A DNA stretch of 36,070 nucleotides, from contig QNZV01000114.1 in the NCBI GenBank assembly GCA_003978395.1, positions 1-36,070 on the forward strand, in the 5' to 3' direction. The translations under genes were made by a program, and so were the position numbers. Of the stretch, positions 7,681 to 15,707 are shown piece by piece (the stretch's first letter is position 1; the number at the start of each line of letters is the position of its first letter). This DNA comes from Sulfurovum sp. (lineage in GTDB: Bacteria; Campylobacterota; Campylobacteria; Campylobacterales; Sulfurovaceae). Below the pieces are notes generated by a model. The model was not told the origin of the DNA. It worked only from the letters and a program-made list of their open reading frames with translations, and made no database searches.

Positions 7681-9951
7681 TTACTCTCCTCTAACATCAG
7701 AGAATGTTGTTCCTTCGTTATATTCAATCCCTGTATTTAATTGACTAACATCAATAGAATTTTTTTGTTTAAGTCTCTCCATGATAGAGTCACTTCTTAC
7801 ATAATCACTCTCTGAAGTATAAGCTTCTTCTCTGTACTGTGGCTGAGGAGTCTCTTGAACTATTGATTCAACTATTGGTATATATCTCTCTTGTGTTGTT
7901 ATCGCCCCTTGATTATTATAATTTTGGGTGGATATATTCTCTCTTTGGGTAGAAGGAAAACCAACAGGTAGAGATTCTTCATCATCAAAATTTATATTTT
8001 TATTTGATGGAGAGTTAAAAGTTACATGACCTTTTTTAGAAGTACCTTTAACTCTATCTTCTAGCTCTTCAAATATAATTTTATTGTATTGTTGTTGAAC
8101 AGACTCCAACTCATCCAAATGTTGACGTAGACTGCTTAAATCAGAACTCTTTTTGATAATATAGGGAGTTATATAGATAACAACATTTACTTTAGAACCT
8201 GAATTACCCTTGGAAGTAAAGAGCCGTCCAATAATCGGAATATCTCCAAGTATAGGAATTTTACTAATAGATTTACCATCAGAACTTTTGATTAACCCAC
8301 CTAAAATAATGGTTTCAGCATGATTAACTATCGCAGTTGTTTTAACTGATCTCTTTGTGGTAGTAGGTCTATCTGCCGAAGTTCCTGAACCAGGTAAAAT
8401 ATCTTCAATTGTCGTTTCTATCTCTAAAGAGACTTTATTATTTGAGGAAAGTCTTGGTTTCACTTTTAGTGTAATACCAATATCTTCACGTGAATAGTTA
8501 TTGATAACACTTGATGCACCTTGCGTACTCTGTTGAGCTTGTGTTAGTATAGATTGAGTACGTCCTACGTAGATACTAGACTCTTTATTATTGGTTGAAA
8601 GAACAGAGGGTTTAGATAGAATCTGTGCCGCACCATTTTGTTTTAGTAAATCTAATTGAGCCCCTAATGAGAAAACTTTAGATATACCTTTACCAAATTC
8701 AAAAGCTCTTTCATTTGTAGTATATGCGTTTCCATTCTGATCAATTTGGGTTGTTGAATTGTTAAGAAAACCTAATAATGAACTTGAGAGTGCTAAAGGA
8801 GAAGCACCAGCATTGGCTGCTATTGAGAAGAGTCCATTTGATGTAATAGAGCCTCCATTAAACCCATACTTCAGTCCAATATTTTCAGCTAAATTGGTAT
8901 TTACCTCTACTATTTTTGCTTGAATATAGACTTGTGCTTTCTCCACATCAAGTTTTTTGACGGTATCGTAAATATTTTGATACTGTTCTGCATTTGCCAA
9001 GACAATTAAAGCATTTCTTTCTATATCCGAAGCAATAACAGCTTTAGGTATAGGTTTACCACCTTTACCGATAGGTGCACCTGGTGCAAGATTTGATGCT
9101 CCTGTCATTTGAGGTACAATTTTAGTAAGAATTTTTTCCATATCTTCAACGTTAGAGTTTTCTAATGGAATAACATGCATCTTCTGAATGTTACTCTCTC
9201 CTTTTAAATCTAACTGTTGAATATAGCGTTCTATTTGTCGAATATTACTTACTTTTCCTACTAATATAATAGCATTAGAACCAATATCTTGCATTACAGA
9301 AATTTTTTCTGAAATAATATCTTGGGGAAAAAGAGCTTTTGACATACTTTGGATATTAGAAAAAATATCTTTTACTCTGGCATTCTGTAAATGAATAATT
9401 TTAGTCTGTTTTGATTGTTTGTTCTCAATCTTATCAATCAATGCTTTTACTGATTTTAGGGTATGTGGATAAGCCGTAATTGCTAAAAGGTTATTCTTTT
9501 TAAAAGATATTATTTTTGCACTTTTATGCAAAAGGGGTTTTATTTTAGTACGAATAACAGCTGCATTCACATTAGAGAGTTGAAAAACAACGGTTCTCAT
9601 TGTACCATCTCCCGTTCCAATATTTGAACTTACAGGCACACCTTCTCCAGCTGCTATAACACTTTTAACAACAATATAATAACTACCTTTATTGACTAAA
9701 GTCATTCTTTTAGTCTCTAAAATAGCTGTTGCTAATGGTATTAATTCAGATTTTTCAATTGGTGTATTAGAGACAAAGTTTATTTTTCCTTTAATCTCTC
9801 CATCTATTAAAATATTTTTACCTGTAACTTTTGCAACCATTTTAATAAAATCACTAATATTTAAATTATTAAACTTTAAATCGACCTTTTCTGCATGGAC
9901 TTGCATACTTAGTGCAAAAATTAATCCTAATGCTAATTTATTGAATTTCAT
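7681..9951 (-). CDS. gspD: Type II secretion outer-membrane secretin GspD
   Basis: GspD forms the multimeric channel through which folded substrates leave the periplasm. The 756-residue precursor has a signal peptide (MKFNKLALGLIFALSMQVHA, cleavage near residue 20). It continues with an N0 domain (VDLKFNNLNISDFIKMVAKVTGKNILIDG), three N1-N3 ring-building repeats and the C-terminal secretin beta-barrel. The barrel region carries RPTTTKRSVKTTAIVNHAETIILGGLI and the signature VPILGDIPIIGRLFTS. After the barrel a polar tail of about 150 residues, rich in Q, N, S and E, is longer than usual and could bind a pilotin or cell-wall partner; that is inference. The start overlaps the end of gspC by 14 bp, with GAGG about 9 nt upstream. 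Confidence 0.94.
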   Translation of the reverse strand: MKFNKLALGLIFALSMQVHAEKVDLKFNNLNISDFIKMVAKVTGKNILIDGEIKGKINFVSNTPIEKSELIPLATAILETKRMTLVNKGSYYIVVKSVIAAGEGVPVSSNIGTGDGTMRTVVFQLSNVNAAVIRTKIKPLLHKSAKIISFKKNNLLAITAYPHTLKSVKALIDKIENKQSKQTKIIHLQNARVKDIFSNIQSMSKALFPQDIISEKISVMQDIGSNAIILVGKVSNIRQIERYIQQLDLKGESNIQKMHVIPLENSNVEDMEKILTKIVPQMTGASNLAPGAPIGKGGKPIPKAVIASDIERNALIVLANAEQYQNIYDTVKKLDVEKAQVYIQAKIVEVNTNLAENIGLKYGFNGGSITSNGLFSIAANAGASPLALSSSLLGFLNNSTTQIDQNGNAYTTNERAFEFGKGISKVFSLGAQLDLLKQNGAAQILSKPSVLSTNNKESSIYVGRTQSILTQAQQSTQGASSVINNYSREDIGITLKVKPRLSSNNKVSLEIETTIEDILPGSGTSADRPTTTKRSVKTTAIVNHAETIILGGLIKSSDGKSISKIPILGDIPIIGRLFTSKGNSGSKVNVVIYITPYIIKKSSDLSSLRQHLDELESVQQQYNKIIFEELEDRVKGTSKKGHVTFNSPSNKNINFDDEESLPVGFPSTQRENISTQNYNNQGAITTQERYIPIVESIVQETPQPQYREEAYTSESDYVRSDSIMERLKQKNSIDVSQLNTGIEYNEGTTFSDVRGE

Positions 9952-10774
9952 ACTCTATATCCTCACTTTTACCATTTCTCTCAACGGTTAATGTTAAATT
10001 TTCTATATTATTTATATCACCATACAGACCCATTACAGCTCCAATATTGTCTAGTTTTTCAGCATTGATTGCTGTTAGTAAATCTCCACGCTTTAATCCA
10101 AGTTTTTCAAAATCACTACCTCGTTTGACATAATTTATTTTAAAACCATTAAGCTTTCCATTAATTTTATTTTCACTAATACCAATATCTTTCCATATCT
10201 TTTTAGGGTTACTAATATAAGATGTTAATAGACTACGGTTAACTACTTTTATTCCATTTTCTTCTTTAATCTCTTTAGTGGAGTTAATTCTAGTAGCTGT
10301 TCGTCTTGGTTGTTTATTCTGTATAATTTGACTACCAATAGTTTTAGTTGCATTAAGTGTCAGTTTAAACTCTTTTGCATTTTTTGTAAATATTGCATAG
10401 TCTGAACCTGCTGAAGTTAGAAGAAAACCATCAATTTTATCCCCTTTAGTCAATACAGATGCCTTTCTATTCTTTTCAACAGTTATAACTAATCTATCTG
10501 ATGCATTATAGAGGGCAATAAGTTTAATCCCTCTCATAGAACTCACTACTCTTTTAGGTGTTTTTCTAACAATAGGTTTAATAGTATTCATTGTATTATT
10601 ACTTAGTCTAACTCTATAGTAGAGTGCTTTTACTTTAACTTTTGAACTAAACTCTTCTCCTGAATTGGGTAAAAACATAAAAGAGAGTGTTGTCCAAACT
10701 ATTTTAACCAATAAAATAATGGACAAGAAAAATATAAGGGTAGAGAAAAGTTTTGGACTAATAATTTGTTTCAT
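9938..10774 (-). CDS. gspC: Type II secretion inner-membrane protein GspC (PDZ type)
   Basis: GspC links the inner-membrane platform to the secretin and helps select substrates. The start chosen is ATG 10774 (MKQIISPKLFSTLIFFLSII), with AGGAG 9 nt upstream; an ATG 21 bp earlier has no comparable site. The 278-residue protein has a short cytoplasmic N-terminus and one membrane helix. A homology region follows, with a VRLSNNTMNTIKPIV-like linker and beta strands (IKLIALYNASDRLVITVEKN). The C-terminal PDZ domain begins near FKINYVKRGSDFEKLGLKRGDLLTAIN and runs to the end. It overlaps gspN by 17 bp and gspD by 14 bp, so translation is probably coupled. Sequence identity to classical GspC looks low, but architecture and position agree. 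Confidence 0.84.
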   Translation of the reverse strand: MKQIISPKLFSTLIFFLSIILLVKIVWTTLSFMFLPNSGEEFSSKVKVKALYYRVRLSNNTMNTIKPIVRKTPKRVVSSMRGIKLIALYNASDRLVITVEKNRKASVLTKGDKIDGFLLTSAGSDYAIFTKNAKEFKLTLNATKTIGSQIIQNKQPRRTATRINSTKEIKEENGIKVVNRSLLTSYISNPKKIWKDIGISENKINGKLNGFKINYVKRGSDFEKLGLKRGDLLTAINAEKLDNIGAVMGLYGDINNIENLTLTVERNGKSEDIEYEIQ

Positions 10775-11276
10775 ATTTCCACTCTCCTGTTTCATCTTTT
10801 TTTAGAAATTTTCTAAAAGTTTTTATATCTTTTGCTACAGGAAATCCAATTAAAATATGTTTATCCATAAAAGCAATATTTCCATCTAATACCCCAAATG
10901 AACCCTCTGCATCTAATTTTATTTTTAGTGGATTATCAATAGAGTATTTAATTTGAACCTTTTCAATGCTTTTGGGTGCAACATTCTGCATCGCTTCATT
11001 TATAATAATATTTTTAACAGTTAAAGTATTATATAAAAAGAAGACATTGAGTTCCAACTCTGAAACTTCTGCCATTTTTGCCCCTTTGACATATACATCT
11101 GCATCTAAAATTTTAACTCCATACCACGTATCTTTTATAGTCTCATTGGAGATAATAATATCACTCTTTTTTAACTCTTTCTCTAAAAGATAGTATAGTT
11201 CTTGTTTGGGAGCAAGTAGCCATAAGAGTAACAGCGATAGAAAAAAACCACCAATGATTCGTTTTACCATTTGCAT
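10758..11276 (-). CDS. gspN: GspN-like type II secretion protein
   Basis: A 172-residue protein with a single N-terminal membrane helix (RIIGGFFLSLLLLWLLAPKQELYYLLE). It is followed by a beta-strand-rich periplasmic domain with repeated amphipathic strands (ILDADVYVKGAKMAEVSELELNV and similar). This layout and the position between gspM and gspC fit GspN, an accessory T2SS component related to AsmA-like beta domains. It is shorter than many GspN proteins (about 250 residues). It overlaps gspM by 13 bp and gspC by 17 bp. The family call rests on architecture and context, and motif evidence is thin, so it could also be a lineage-specific T2SS accessory protein. Confidence 0.62.
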   Translation of the reverse strand: MQMVKRIIGGFFLSLLLLWLLAPKQELYYLLEKELKKSDIIISNETIKDTWYGVKILDADVYVKGAKMAEVSELELNVFFLYNTLTVKNIIINEAMQNVAPKSIEKVQIKYSIDNPLKIKLDAEGSFGVLDGNIAFMDKHILIGFPVAKDIKTFRKFLKKDETGEWKYETNY

Positions 11277-11680
11277 GTGAACTCCATTGTAAATTTATTT
11301 TTACTACTCTCTTTTATACGAAGCTTAATAATTTGTATAGGCATATTTAATAATTTATTACTTATCTTATTTAACTCATTGGTATTTAAATTGATATAAG
11401 AGAGTGTTACTTTAGTAGATTTTTTAGAAAAATGCTTTACTTTAGAGGCAGGGACAATTCTTTTAAAAATTTTAACTTTATTGGCTATACCTTTATTTTT
11501 CCACTGCTTTTTATAACTCTCTATCTCAATAATCTCTGAAATCTGTTTTTGGATTAGTGCTTTATTTTCATTTACATAATTCGTTGCAGAGAGTTTATAA
11601 TAAAATGCATAAATTGCAAACATAGCTGTAATAAAAAGAATAATTTCATTCCTATAACGTTGAAGGGTCATCATATTCAT
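11264..11680 (-). CDS. gspM: GspM-like type II secretion platform protein
   Basis: A 138-residue bitopic membrane protein: a short cytoplasmic N-terminus (MNMMTLQRYRNE), one membrane helix (IILFITAMFAIYAFYYKL), a basic coiled-coil-like stretch (residues 35-70) and a small ferredoxin-like periplasmic domain ending in FTMEFTCKW. This is the layout of GspM (or PilO), which pairs with GspL in the inner-membrane platform. It overlaps gspL by 4 bp and gspN by 13 bp. Sequence conservation in GspM is always weak, so the call rests on topology, length and gene order. An alternative start at the third codon or later would not alter the interpretation. Confidence 0.68.
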   Translation of the reverse strand: MNMMTLQRYRNEIILFITAMFAIYAFYYKLSATNYVNENKALIQKQISEIIEIESYKKQWKNKGIANKVKIFKRIVPASKVKHFSKKSTKVTLSYINLNTNELNKISNKLLNMPIQIIKLRIKESSKNKFTMEFTCKW

Positions 11681-12561
11681 AGTGTTTTCTCAACTTTCAA
11701 ATCAAGGGAAGAGCCAATAACTTTAAACTTTTTATTAATAGCATTTTCTTTAATTTGTTGGCTTGTAGTTCTATTTGTCGTTTTAATATTGGCTTGAATT
11801 TTATTTTTATCAATAGTTAGCATTTTGAGTTGACTTTTATTGGATAAAAATTTAGAAATATCCTTGACAGCTTGTCTTTTTTTACGCTCTATTTTGTCAA
11901 TAGGTGCATACTTTTCTAAAATACTTTCACGTGCCAACGAGCTATTATAGCTTGGATTTTCATCTAGTAACTCTATTAATTTTGCATTATCATTAGCAAT
12001 AGAATGTTTAATTCTTTCTGCTTCAAAAATAGATATGCCACCTAATAGACAAAAGATACTACTAAGTAAAATAGTCTCTTTTAAGGAGACATAAGAGTTC
12101 AAAGAAGAACCCATAGTTACTCCACCTTTTAATTTAAGAGTGTTAATGTTCAAGGAGTTATATTCTATATTTGAATCCATAATTTGTATAGGAACAAGTG
12201 TAGCAACCCCATCAATATTTTGTATAATAGTGTACTCATCTAATAAGATTGGATTATCTAATTTGTCAACAACTTGTTGTATAAAATATATTTTTGAAAC
12301 ACGATGTTTCTCTATACCTACACTCTTTAAAAAGAGATCTATCTCCTCAATGTTATACGCAAAAAAGCACCAAAGATTATCACATTTATATACATGATAT
12401 TGGTACTCTTTATTTTGGTCGAGATAGTCATCAAATAGTGACCCTGCAATCTGTTTTGCTTGGTAACTAAATTTTACATCCAACTCTTCACGAATAAACG
12501 TATAAAATTGTGGTGTCAAAATGATGTCAATAGAATTTTCTAGCGATATAATTGGTTTCAT
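11677..12561 (-). CDS. gspL: GspL-like type II secretion platform protein
   Basis: I start this gene at ATG 12561 (MKPIISLENSIDIILTPQFY), giving 294 residues and a 25-bp gap after gspK. The longer frame would overlap gspK by about 110 bp and reads as non-protein-like sequence. The N-terminal half (1-160) is a cytoplasmic domain with alternating strands and helices, as in the actin-like GspL domain that binds GspE. One membrane helix lies near ETILLSSIFCLLGGISIF. It is followed by a charged coiled coil and a small periplasmic ferredoxin-like domain. No clear Shine-Dalgarno sequence precedes the start, so translational coupling to gspK is likely. The call rests on topology and its position between K and M. 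Confidence 0.68.
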   Translation of the reverse strand: MKPIISLENSIDIILTPQFYTFIREELDVKFSYQAKQIAGSLFDDYLDQNKEYQYHVYKCDNLWCFFAYNIEEIDLFLKSVGIEKHRVSKIYFIQQVVDKLDNPILLDEYTIIQNIDGVATLVPIQIMDSNIEYNSLNINTLKLKGGVTMGSSLNSYVSLKETILLSSIFCLLGGISIFEAERIKHSIANDNAKLIELLDENPSYNSSLARESILEKYAPIDKIERKKRQAVKDISKFLSNKSQLKMLTIDKNKIQANIKTTNRTTSQQIKENAINKKFKVIGSSLDLKVEKTL

Positions 12562-12586
12562 TTTTTTATGTATTAAGAGTTTAGTA

Positions 12587-13495
12587 TTACTCTTTGCCGT
12601 TAAATTCAAAGTTTGTACTCCTTTCGTCAATATAATTAAAATTAAATTTGTATTGCCCTTCTTTATAGGCATATATTTGTTCACAATGCATTGCATTGAG
12701 TGCTTTTTTTGAATAGATTTTTTTATTTACAGGAGCAACAATAGAGTTATCTTTTAAAAATGAGACTAAAGTACTCTCTCCTACTATCCATGAGTCTGAA
12801 ACAATCTCTATTGGAATTTCAAATGCAAGAGAGATAAACTCTGGTGTCAAGTAAACTCCATCTATTTTTGTTTTAGGATTTACTTCTGTAAATGAAAAAT
12901 AAAGATCCCAAGGAATCAATAAAACTTTTGGGTCATCGTAGAGTAGACGATAATTTGTAATAACTCTATTAAACTGCTGTTGTGATACGATACCTCTTTG
13001 CTGTTTTATTCTAGGAGTATAATCTTGATTCTCACTACTCTCTCCTGTAATCTCTTGAATAATAAGTTGCTCTAACTTATGAGGTTCTTCGATTGAATAC
13101 TGCTCCATAACCATAGATAAAATATCTTTAGCTAAATTTCTCTTTTCTGCATTTTTCCAAATAAAATTTTTATCCAACCAGTTGATTGGTACAGCTTTTA
13201 ATAACGGTGTACAGGTTAAATTTAAATTAAATCCACTTTTTGATTCCATTAAAATAAGAGGAACTTTATATATTAGTTTTAATTTTTCAGAATTATTTTG
13301 TTTCTTAGGAAAAAAACGTTTTAAAATATTTATTGTATTTTTATAGAGTAAATCTCCTTGTATAATAGCTGAAGTTCTTCCAGCATCTTTTTGTACCTTT
13401 TCTAAATAGCTAAACGAAACAGCTATTATAGACATTATTGAAGCAATAACCATTAACGTTATAAAAAGTGCTATGCCTCGTTTTCTTTTATCCAT
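12587..13495 (-). CDS. gspK: Type II secretion minor pseudopilin GspK
   Basis: GspK caps the pseudopilus tip with GspI and GspJ. The start at ATG 13495 gives MDKRKRG|IALFITLMVIASIMSIIAVSF, a prepilin leader with cleavage after G7. It lacks glutamate at +5, which is the hallmark of GspK. The frame extends upstream to 13537, but that would start before the likely -10 element, so it is rejected. The 302-residue length fits GspK, which is larger than other pseudopilins because of an inserted helical domain. The segment WLDKNFIWKNAEKRNLAKDIL and later EEPHKLEQLIIQEI may belong to that domain. It is the first gene of the minus-strand operon K-L-M-N-C-D-E-J. Confidence 0.82.
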   Translation of the reverse strand: MDKRKRGIALFITLMVIASIMSIIAVSFSYLEKVQKDAGRTSAIIQGDLLYKNTINILKRFFPKKQNNSEKLKLIYKVPLILMESKSGFNLNLTCTPLLKAVPINWLDKNFIWKNAEKRNLAKDILSMVMEQYSIEEPHKLEQLIIQEITGESSENQDYTPRIKQQRGIVSQQQFNRVITNYRLLYDDPKVLLIPWDLYFSFTEVNPKTKIDGVYLTPEFISLAFEIPIEIVSDSWIVGESTLVSFLKDNSIVAPVNKKIYSKKALNAMHCEQIYAYKEGQYKFNFNYIDERSTNFEFNGKE

Positions 13496-13524
13496 AATAA
13501 AGCTCAATTCAAGTAAAATTTGCA

Positions 13525-13536
13525 TCATTATAACCA
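13525..13536. promoter_or_regulatory. Overlapping divergent -10 elements for the two T2SS operons
   Basis: The 63-bp region between gspK (start 13495) and gspG (start 13559) holds one TA-rich core. On the minus strand it reads TATAAT (13532-13527); on the plus strand it reads TATAAC (13529-13534). These would place both transcription starts within a few bases of each other, with short leaders of about 20-25 nt. No clear -35 box is seen, which is common for sigma-70 promoters in this phylum. The prediction is by eye. Confidence 0.5.
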
Positions 13537-13558
13537 ATTTAAACTAAGGATTTTAATT

Positions 13559-14074
13559 ATGGATAACCATATAAAGCTAAAAATAGAAAAAAGAATAGAA
13601 TTAAAACAAACTGAAGAATATAATCTAACTATCAAAACTAATCGTACACAGGAAACAACAGTAAAAAAAGCTTTTTCACTACTAGAGTTGCTTGTTGTTA
13701 TTTTGATTCTTGGTATTTTAGCCGCAGCTGTTGTTCCTAAAGTTGTTGGAGCAGGAGATAAAGCAAAAGTAGATTTAGTTTGTGTCAATATGAAAGGTGC
13801 AGCCAATGCACTTAAAATGTTCAAAATGGATAATGGAATGTATCCTGAAACAGAAGAGGGATTTAAAGCATTACAATCAAATCCAGACGCTGATAAATAT
13901 ACAAATTATGCATCATCAGCATATTTAGAAAATTTTCCAAAAGACTCATGGGGTGCTAAAATGATATATATTAAAAAAGGAAATAAATTTGATATTATCT
14001 CCTATGGTGCTGATAGAAAAGAGGGTGGTTCTGATGAGTATGCTGATATAAAATATTCAGGCTGTAATAAATAG
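13559..14074 (+). CDS. gspG: Type II secretion major pseudopilin GspG with unusually long leader
   Basis: GspG is the main subunit of the T2SS pseudopilus. The start is ATG 13559, with AAGGA 8 nt upstream; no ATG, GTG or TTG occurs between it and the pilin core. The core A|FSLLELLVVILILGILAAAVVPKVVG has cleavage after A38, phenylalanine at +1 and glutamate E43 at +5. The globular part carries the typical MYPETEEGFKALQSNP and KDSWGAKMIYI motifs and the SYGADRKEGGSDEYADI calcium-loop region of GspG. The odd feature is a 38-residue, charged leader; GspG leaders are usually 5-10 residues. It heads a G-H-I operon, with gspH starting 2 bp after the stop. Confidence 0.9.
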   Translation: MDNHIKLKIEKRIELKQTEEYNLTIKTNRTQETTVKKAFSLLELLVVILILGILAAAVVPKVVGAGDKAKVDLVCVNMKGAANALKMFKMDNGMYPETEEGFKALQSNPDADKYTNYASSAYLENFPKDSWGAKMIYIKKGNKFDIISYGADRKEGGSDEYADIKYSGCNK

Positions 14075-14076
14075 AT

Positions 14077-14613
14077 ATGCAAAAAACAAGACGTTCAGGA
14101 TTTTCTCTGTTAGAACTTATTGTCGTCGTAATGATTGTCTCATTGGTCGGTTTTTTGGTATTTTCTTCTGCTATTAAAGAGCAGAAGAAGCCAAAAGTAT
14201 TGGACCCAACTACTCTTCAAAAAACATTTCGTAACTCATTTCAAGGTCAAGGTGATGTGGAACTCTTTTGTATAAATAAGTGTCAACAGTGCTACGTTAT
14301 TAAAAATAAAGAGATAAATGAGTATAACGGTAGTATTGATTTTGGAAAAGATGTAGAGGTTCATTTACTAGACAATGATAACCATTTAGTTCAGATAGAT
14401 GAAATAGGACGAATTAAAGACAAAAAGATTTGTCTTCGTTATCATCTTTATCCAAATGGAAGTACAACACAAATGATTATTACAAATAACCAAGGTGTCT
14501 ATTATTTGCCCAGTTATTTTGGAGAAGCAAAAAAAGTAAACGACATCGAAGAAGCAAAAGAGTTATGGATAAAAGATGAATATAATCTAAGAGATAGTGG
14601 TTCTTATTATTAA
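14077..14613 (+). CDS. gspH: Type II secretion minor pseudopilin, GspH-like
   Basis: The leader MQKTRRSG|FSLLELIVVVMIVSLVGFLVF is a standard prepilin signal with cleavage after G8 and glutamate at +5. At 178 residues and lying between gspG and gspI, GspH is the best fit. The mature periplasmic domain is beta-rich. Its cysteines C65, C69 and C72 (CINKCQQC), with a fourth near KKICLRYH, are unusual for a pseudopilin and may form disulfides or bind a metal; this is inference. The start lies 2 bp after the gspG stop, so translation is probably coupled. The H assignment is positional; the pseudopilin identity is firm. Confidence 0.78.
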   Translation: MQKTRRSGFSLLELIVVVMIVSLVGFLVFSSAIKEQKKPKVLDPTTLQKTFRNSFQGQGDVELFCINKCQQCYVIKNKEINEYNGSIDFGKDVEVHLLDNDNHLVQIDEIGRIKDKKICLRYHLYPNGSTTQMIITNNQGVYYLPSYFGEAKKVNDIEEAKELWIKDEYNLRDSGSYY

Positions 14614-14622
14614 GGAGAAAAG

Positions 14623-15027
14623 ATGAATAAAAAAGCATTTACCCTCATAGAAGTAATTATGTCGGTTATTATTGTCTCTATTGTAGTTATGGGTGCAATG
14701 CAAATTCAAGAGCAAAATTCAGATATGGCAAGCTACCTTTTAAAACGTGGTAACTCAGAATTGGATAATGCTCTTTTTTTAACAGATAAAGTACAACGTT
14801 ACTCAAAAGATAAAAAGAACGCTTATGATATGCTAGTAGATGAGTTCTCTATTAAAGATTTTGATAGTAGAGATATTCTCAAAAAGATAGAGAAAAAGAT
14901 AAATACAACAGAACCACAAGCTATTCCTATTGGTGGAACAGAAGATGAACAACCAATGTTTGTTTTTTATTCTAGTGAAATATTACTAAATGGAGATTAC
15001 CCTGCACGATATTATACATTTAAGTAA
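14623..15027 (+). CDS. gspI: Type II secretion minor pseudopilin, GspI-like
   Basis: A 134-residue pseudopilin with leader MNKKA|FTLIEVIMSVIIVSIVVMGAM, cleavage after A5 and glutamate at +5. Small size and place as the last gene of the G-H-I operon support GspI, the minor pseudopilin that nucleates the tip complex with J and K. AAGGAG lies just upstream of the ATG. The C-terminal part (IPIGGTEDEQPMFVFYSSEILL...YPARYYTFK) is a short beta domain. It ends 4 bp from the convergent ribE, with no clear terminator between them. Confidence 0.75.
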   Translation: MNKKAFTLIEVIMSVIIVSIVVMGAMQIQEQNSDMASYLLKRGNSELDNALFLTDKVQRYSKDKKNAYDMLVDEFSIKDFDSRDILKKIEKKINTTEPQAIPIGGTEDEQPMFVFYSSEILLNGDYPARYYTFK

Positions 15028-15031
15028 ATTT

Positions 15032-15649
15032 TTAATAACTCATCTGTATATTATCCACATCGCCCCATGACATACTTTTACGTTTGCTTCTATGTTGTAA
15101 AATATGGTCAATATATCGTGCAAAAACATCGGTTTCTATATTGAGCTTTGTTCCTACGACATAGTCACACATAAGTGTCTCTCTGAGTGTATGAGGAATA
15201 ATAGTTAGTCTAAAAGAGTTCTTATTCACATCATTAACCGTTAGAGATATACCATCAATGGTAATAGAGCCTTTAGGGATAATATGAGTTATATATTTCT
15301 CATCTACCTTTATAATAAAATCCGTAGCATTCTCCAACGCTATAATACTCTCAACCACGCCCACACAATCAACATGACCTTGAACAATATGCCCTTCAAA
15401 ACGGTCACTCATCTGCATAGCAGGTTCGATATGTACTTTTCCTGAGAGTTTAGATTCATCAATAATCGAACGTGTTTCATCGGCTAATTCCAAATCAAAA
15501 CCATCGTCATTGACCTGAATAACTGTTAAACAGACACCATTGATAGCGATACTATCGCCTAAACCAGCTTGGTATTTTGATTGGATAGTTAATATATTAT
15601 TTGAATAGTTTTTAACAGTGGCGATTTCTCTTATTAGACCTGTGAACAT
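15032..15649 (-). CDS. ribE: Riboflavin synthase, alpha subunit
   Basis: This enzyme dismutates two molecules of 6,7-dimethyl-8-ribityllumazine into riboflavin and a pyrimidine, the last step of vitamin B2 synthesis. The N-terminal MFTGLIREIATV is the family hallmark. The 205 residues comprise two tandem lumazine-binding domains: the first has GDSIAINGVCLTV and the second GSITIDGISLTVNDV, each with the conserved G-D/S-I-x-I-(N/D)-G pattern. HIVQGHVDCVG, between them, is also diagnostic. The C-terminal helix (KLNIETDVFARYIDHIL) mediates trimerisation in this family. The gene is not in an obvious rib operon and is convergent with gspI. Confidence 0.96.
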   Translation of the reverse strand: MFTGLIREIATVKNYSNNILTIQSKYQAGLGDSIAINGVCLTVIQVNDDGFDLELADETRSIIDESKLSGKVHIEPAMQMSDRFEGHIVQGHVDCVGVVESIIALENATDFIIKVDEKYITHIIPKGSITIDGISLTVNDVNKNSFRLTIIPHTLRETLMCDYVVGTKLNIETDVFARYIDHILQHRSKRKSMSWGDVDNIQMSY

Positions 15650-15707
15650 AAATCTCCTAATTAATTGATATAGTAATTTTAGATTATAGCTAAATCATGA
15701 TATTTTT

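Noticed and set aside
7680-7727. Upstream extension of gspE (16 codons)
   Set aside because: It overlaps gspD and has no ribosome site, while the ATG at 7679 has AGGAG at ideal spacing.
12562-12696. Upstream extension of gspL (45 codons)
   Set aside because: It overlaps gspK by over 100 bp and its translation does not resemble a GspL N-terminus.
13496-13537. Upstream extension of gspK (14 codons)
   Set aside because: It would start before the predicted -10 element and would spoil an otherwise normal short prepilin leader.
14269-14292. CX3CX2C motif suggesting a radical SAM enzyme
   Set aside because: The motif is in the periplasmic part of a pseudopilin with a clear prepilin leader; there is no TIM-barrel sequence around it.
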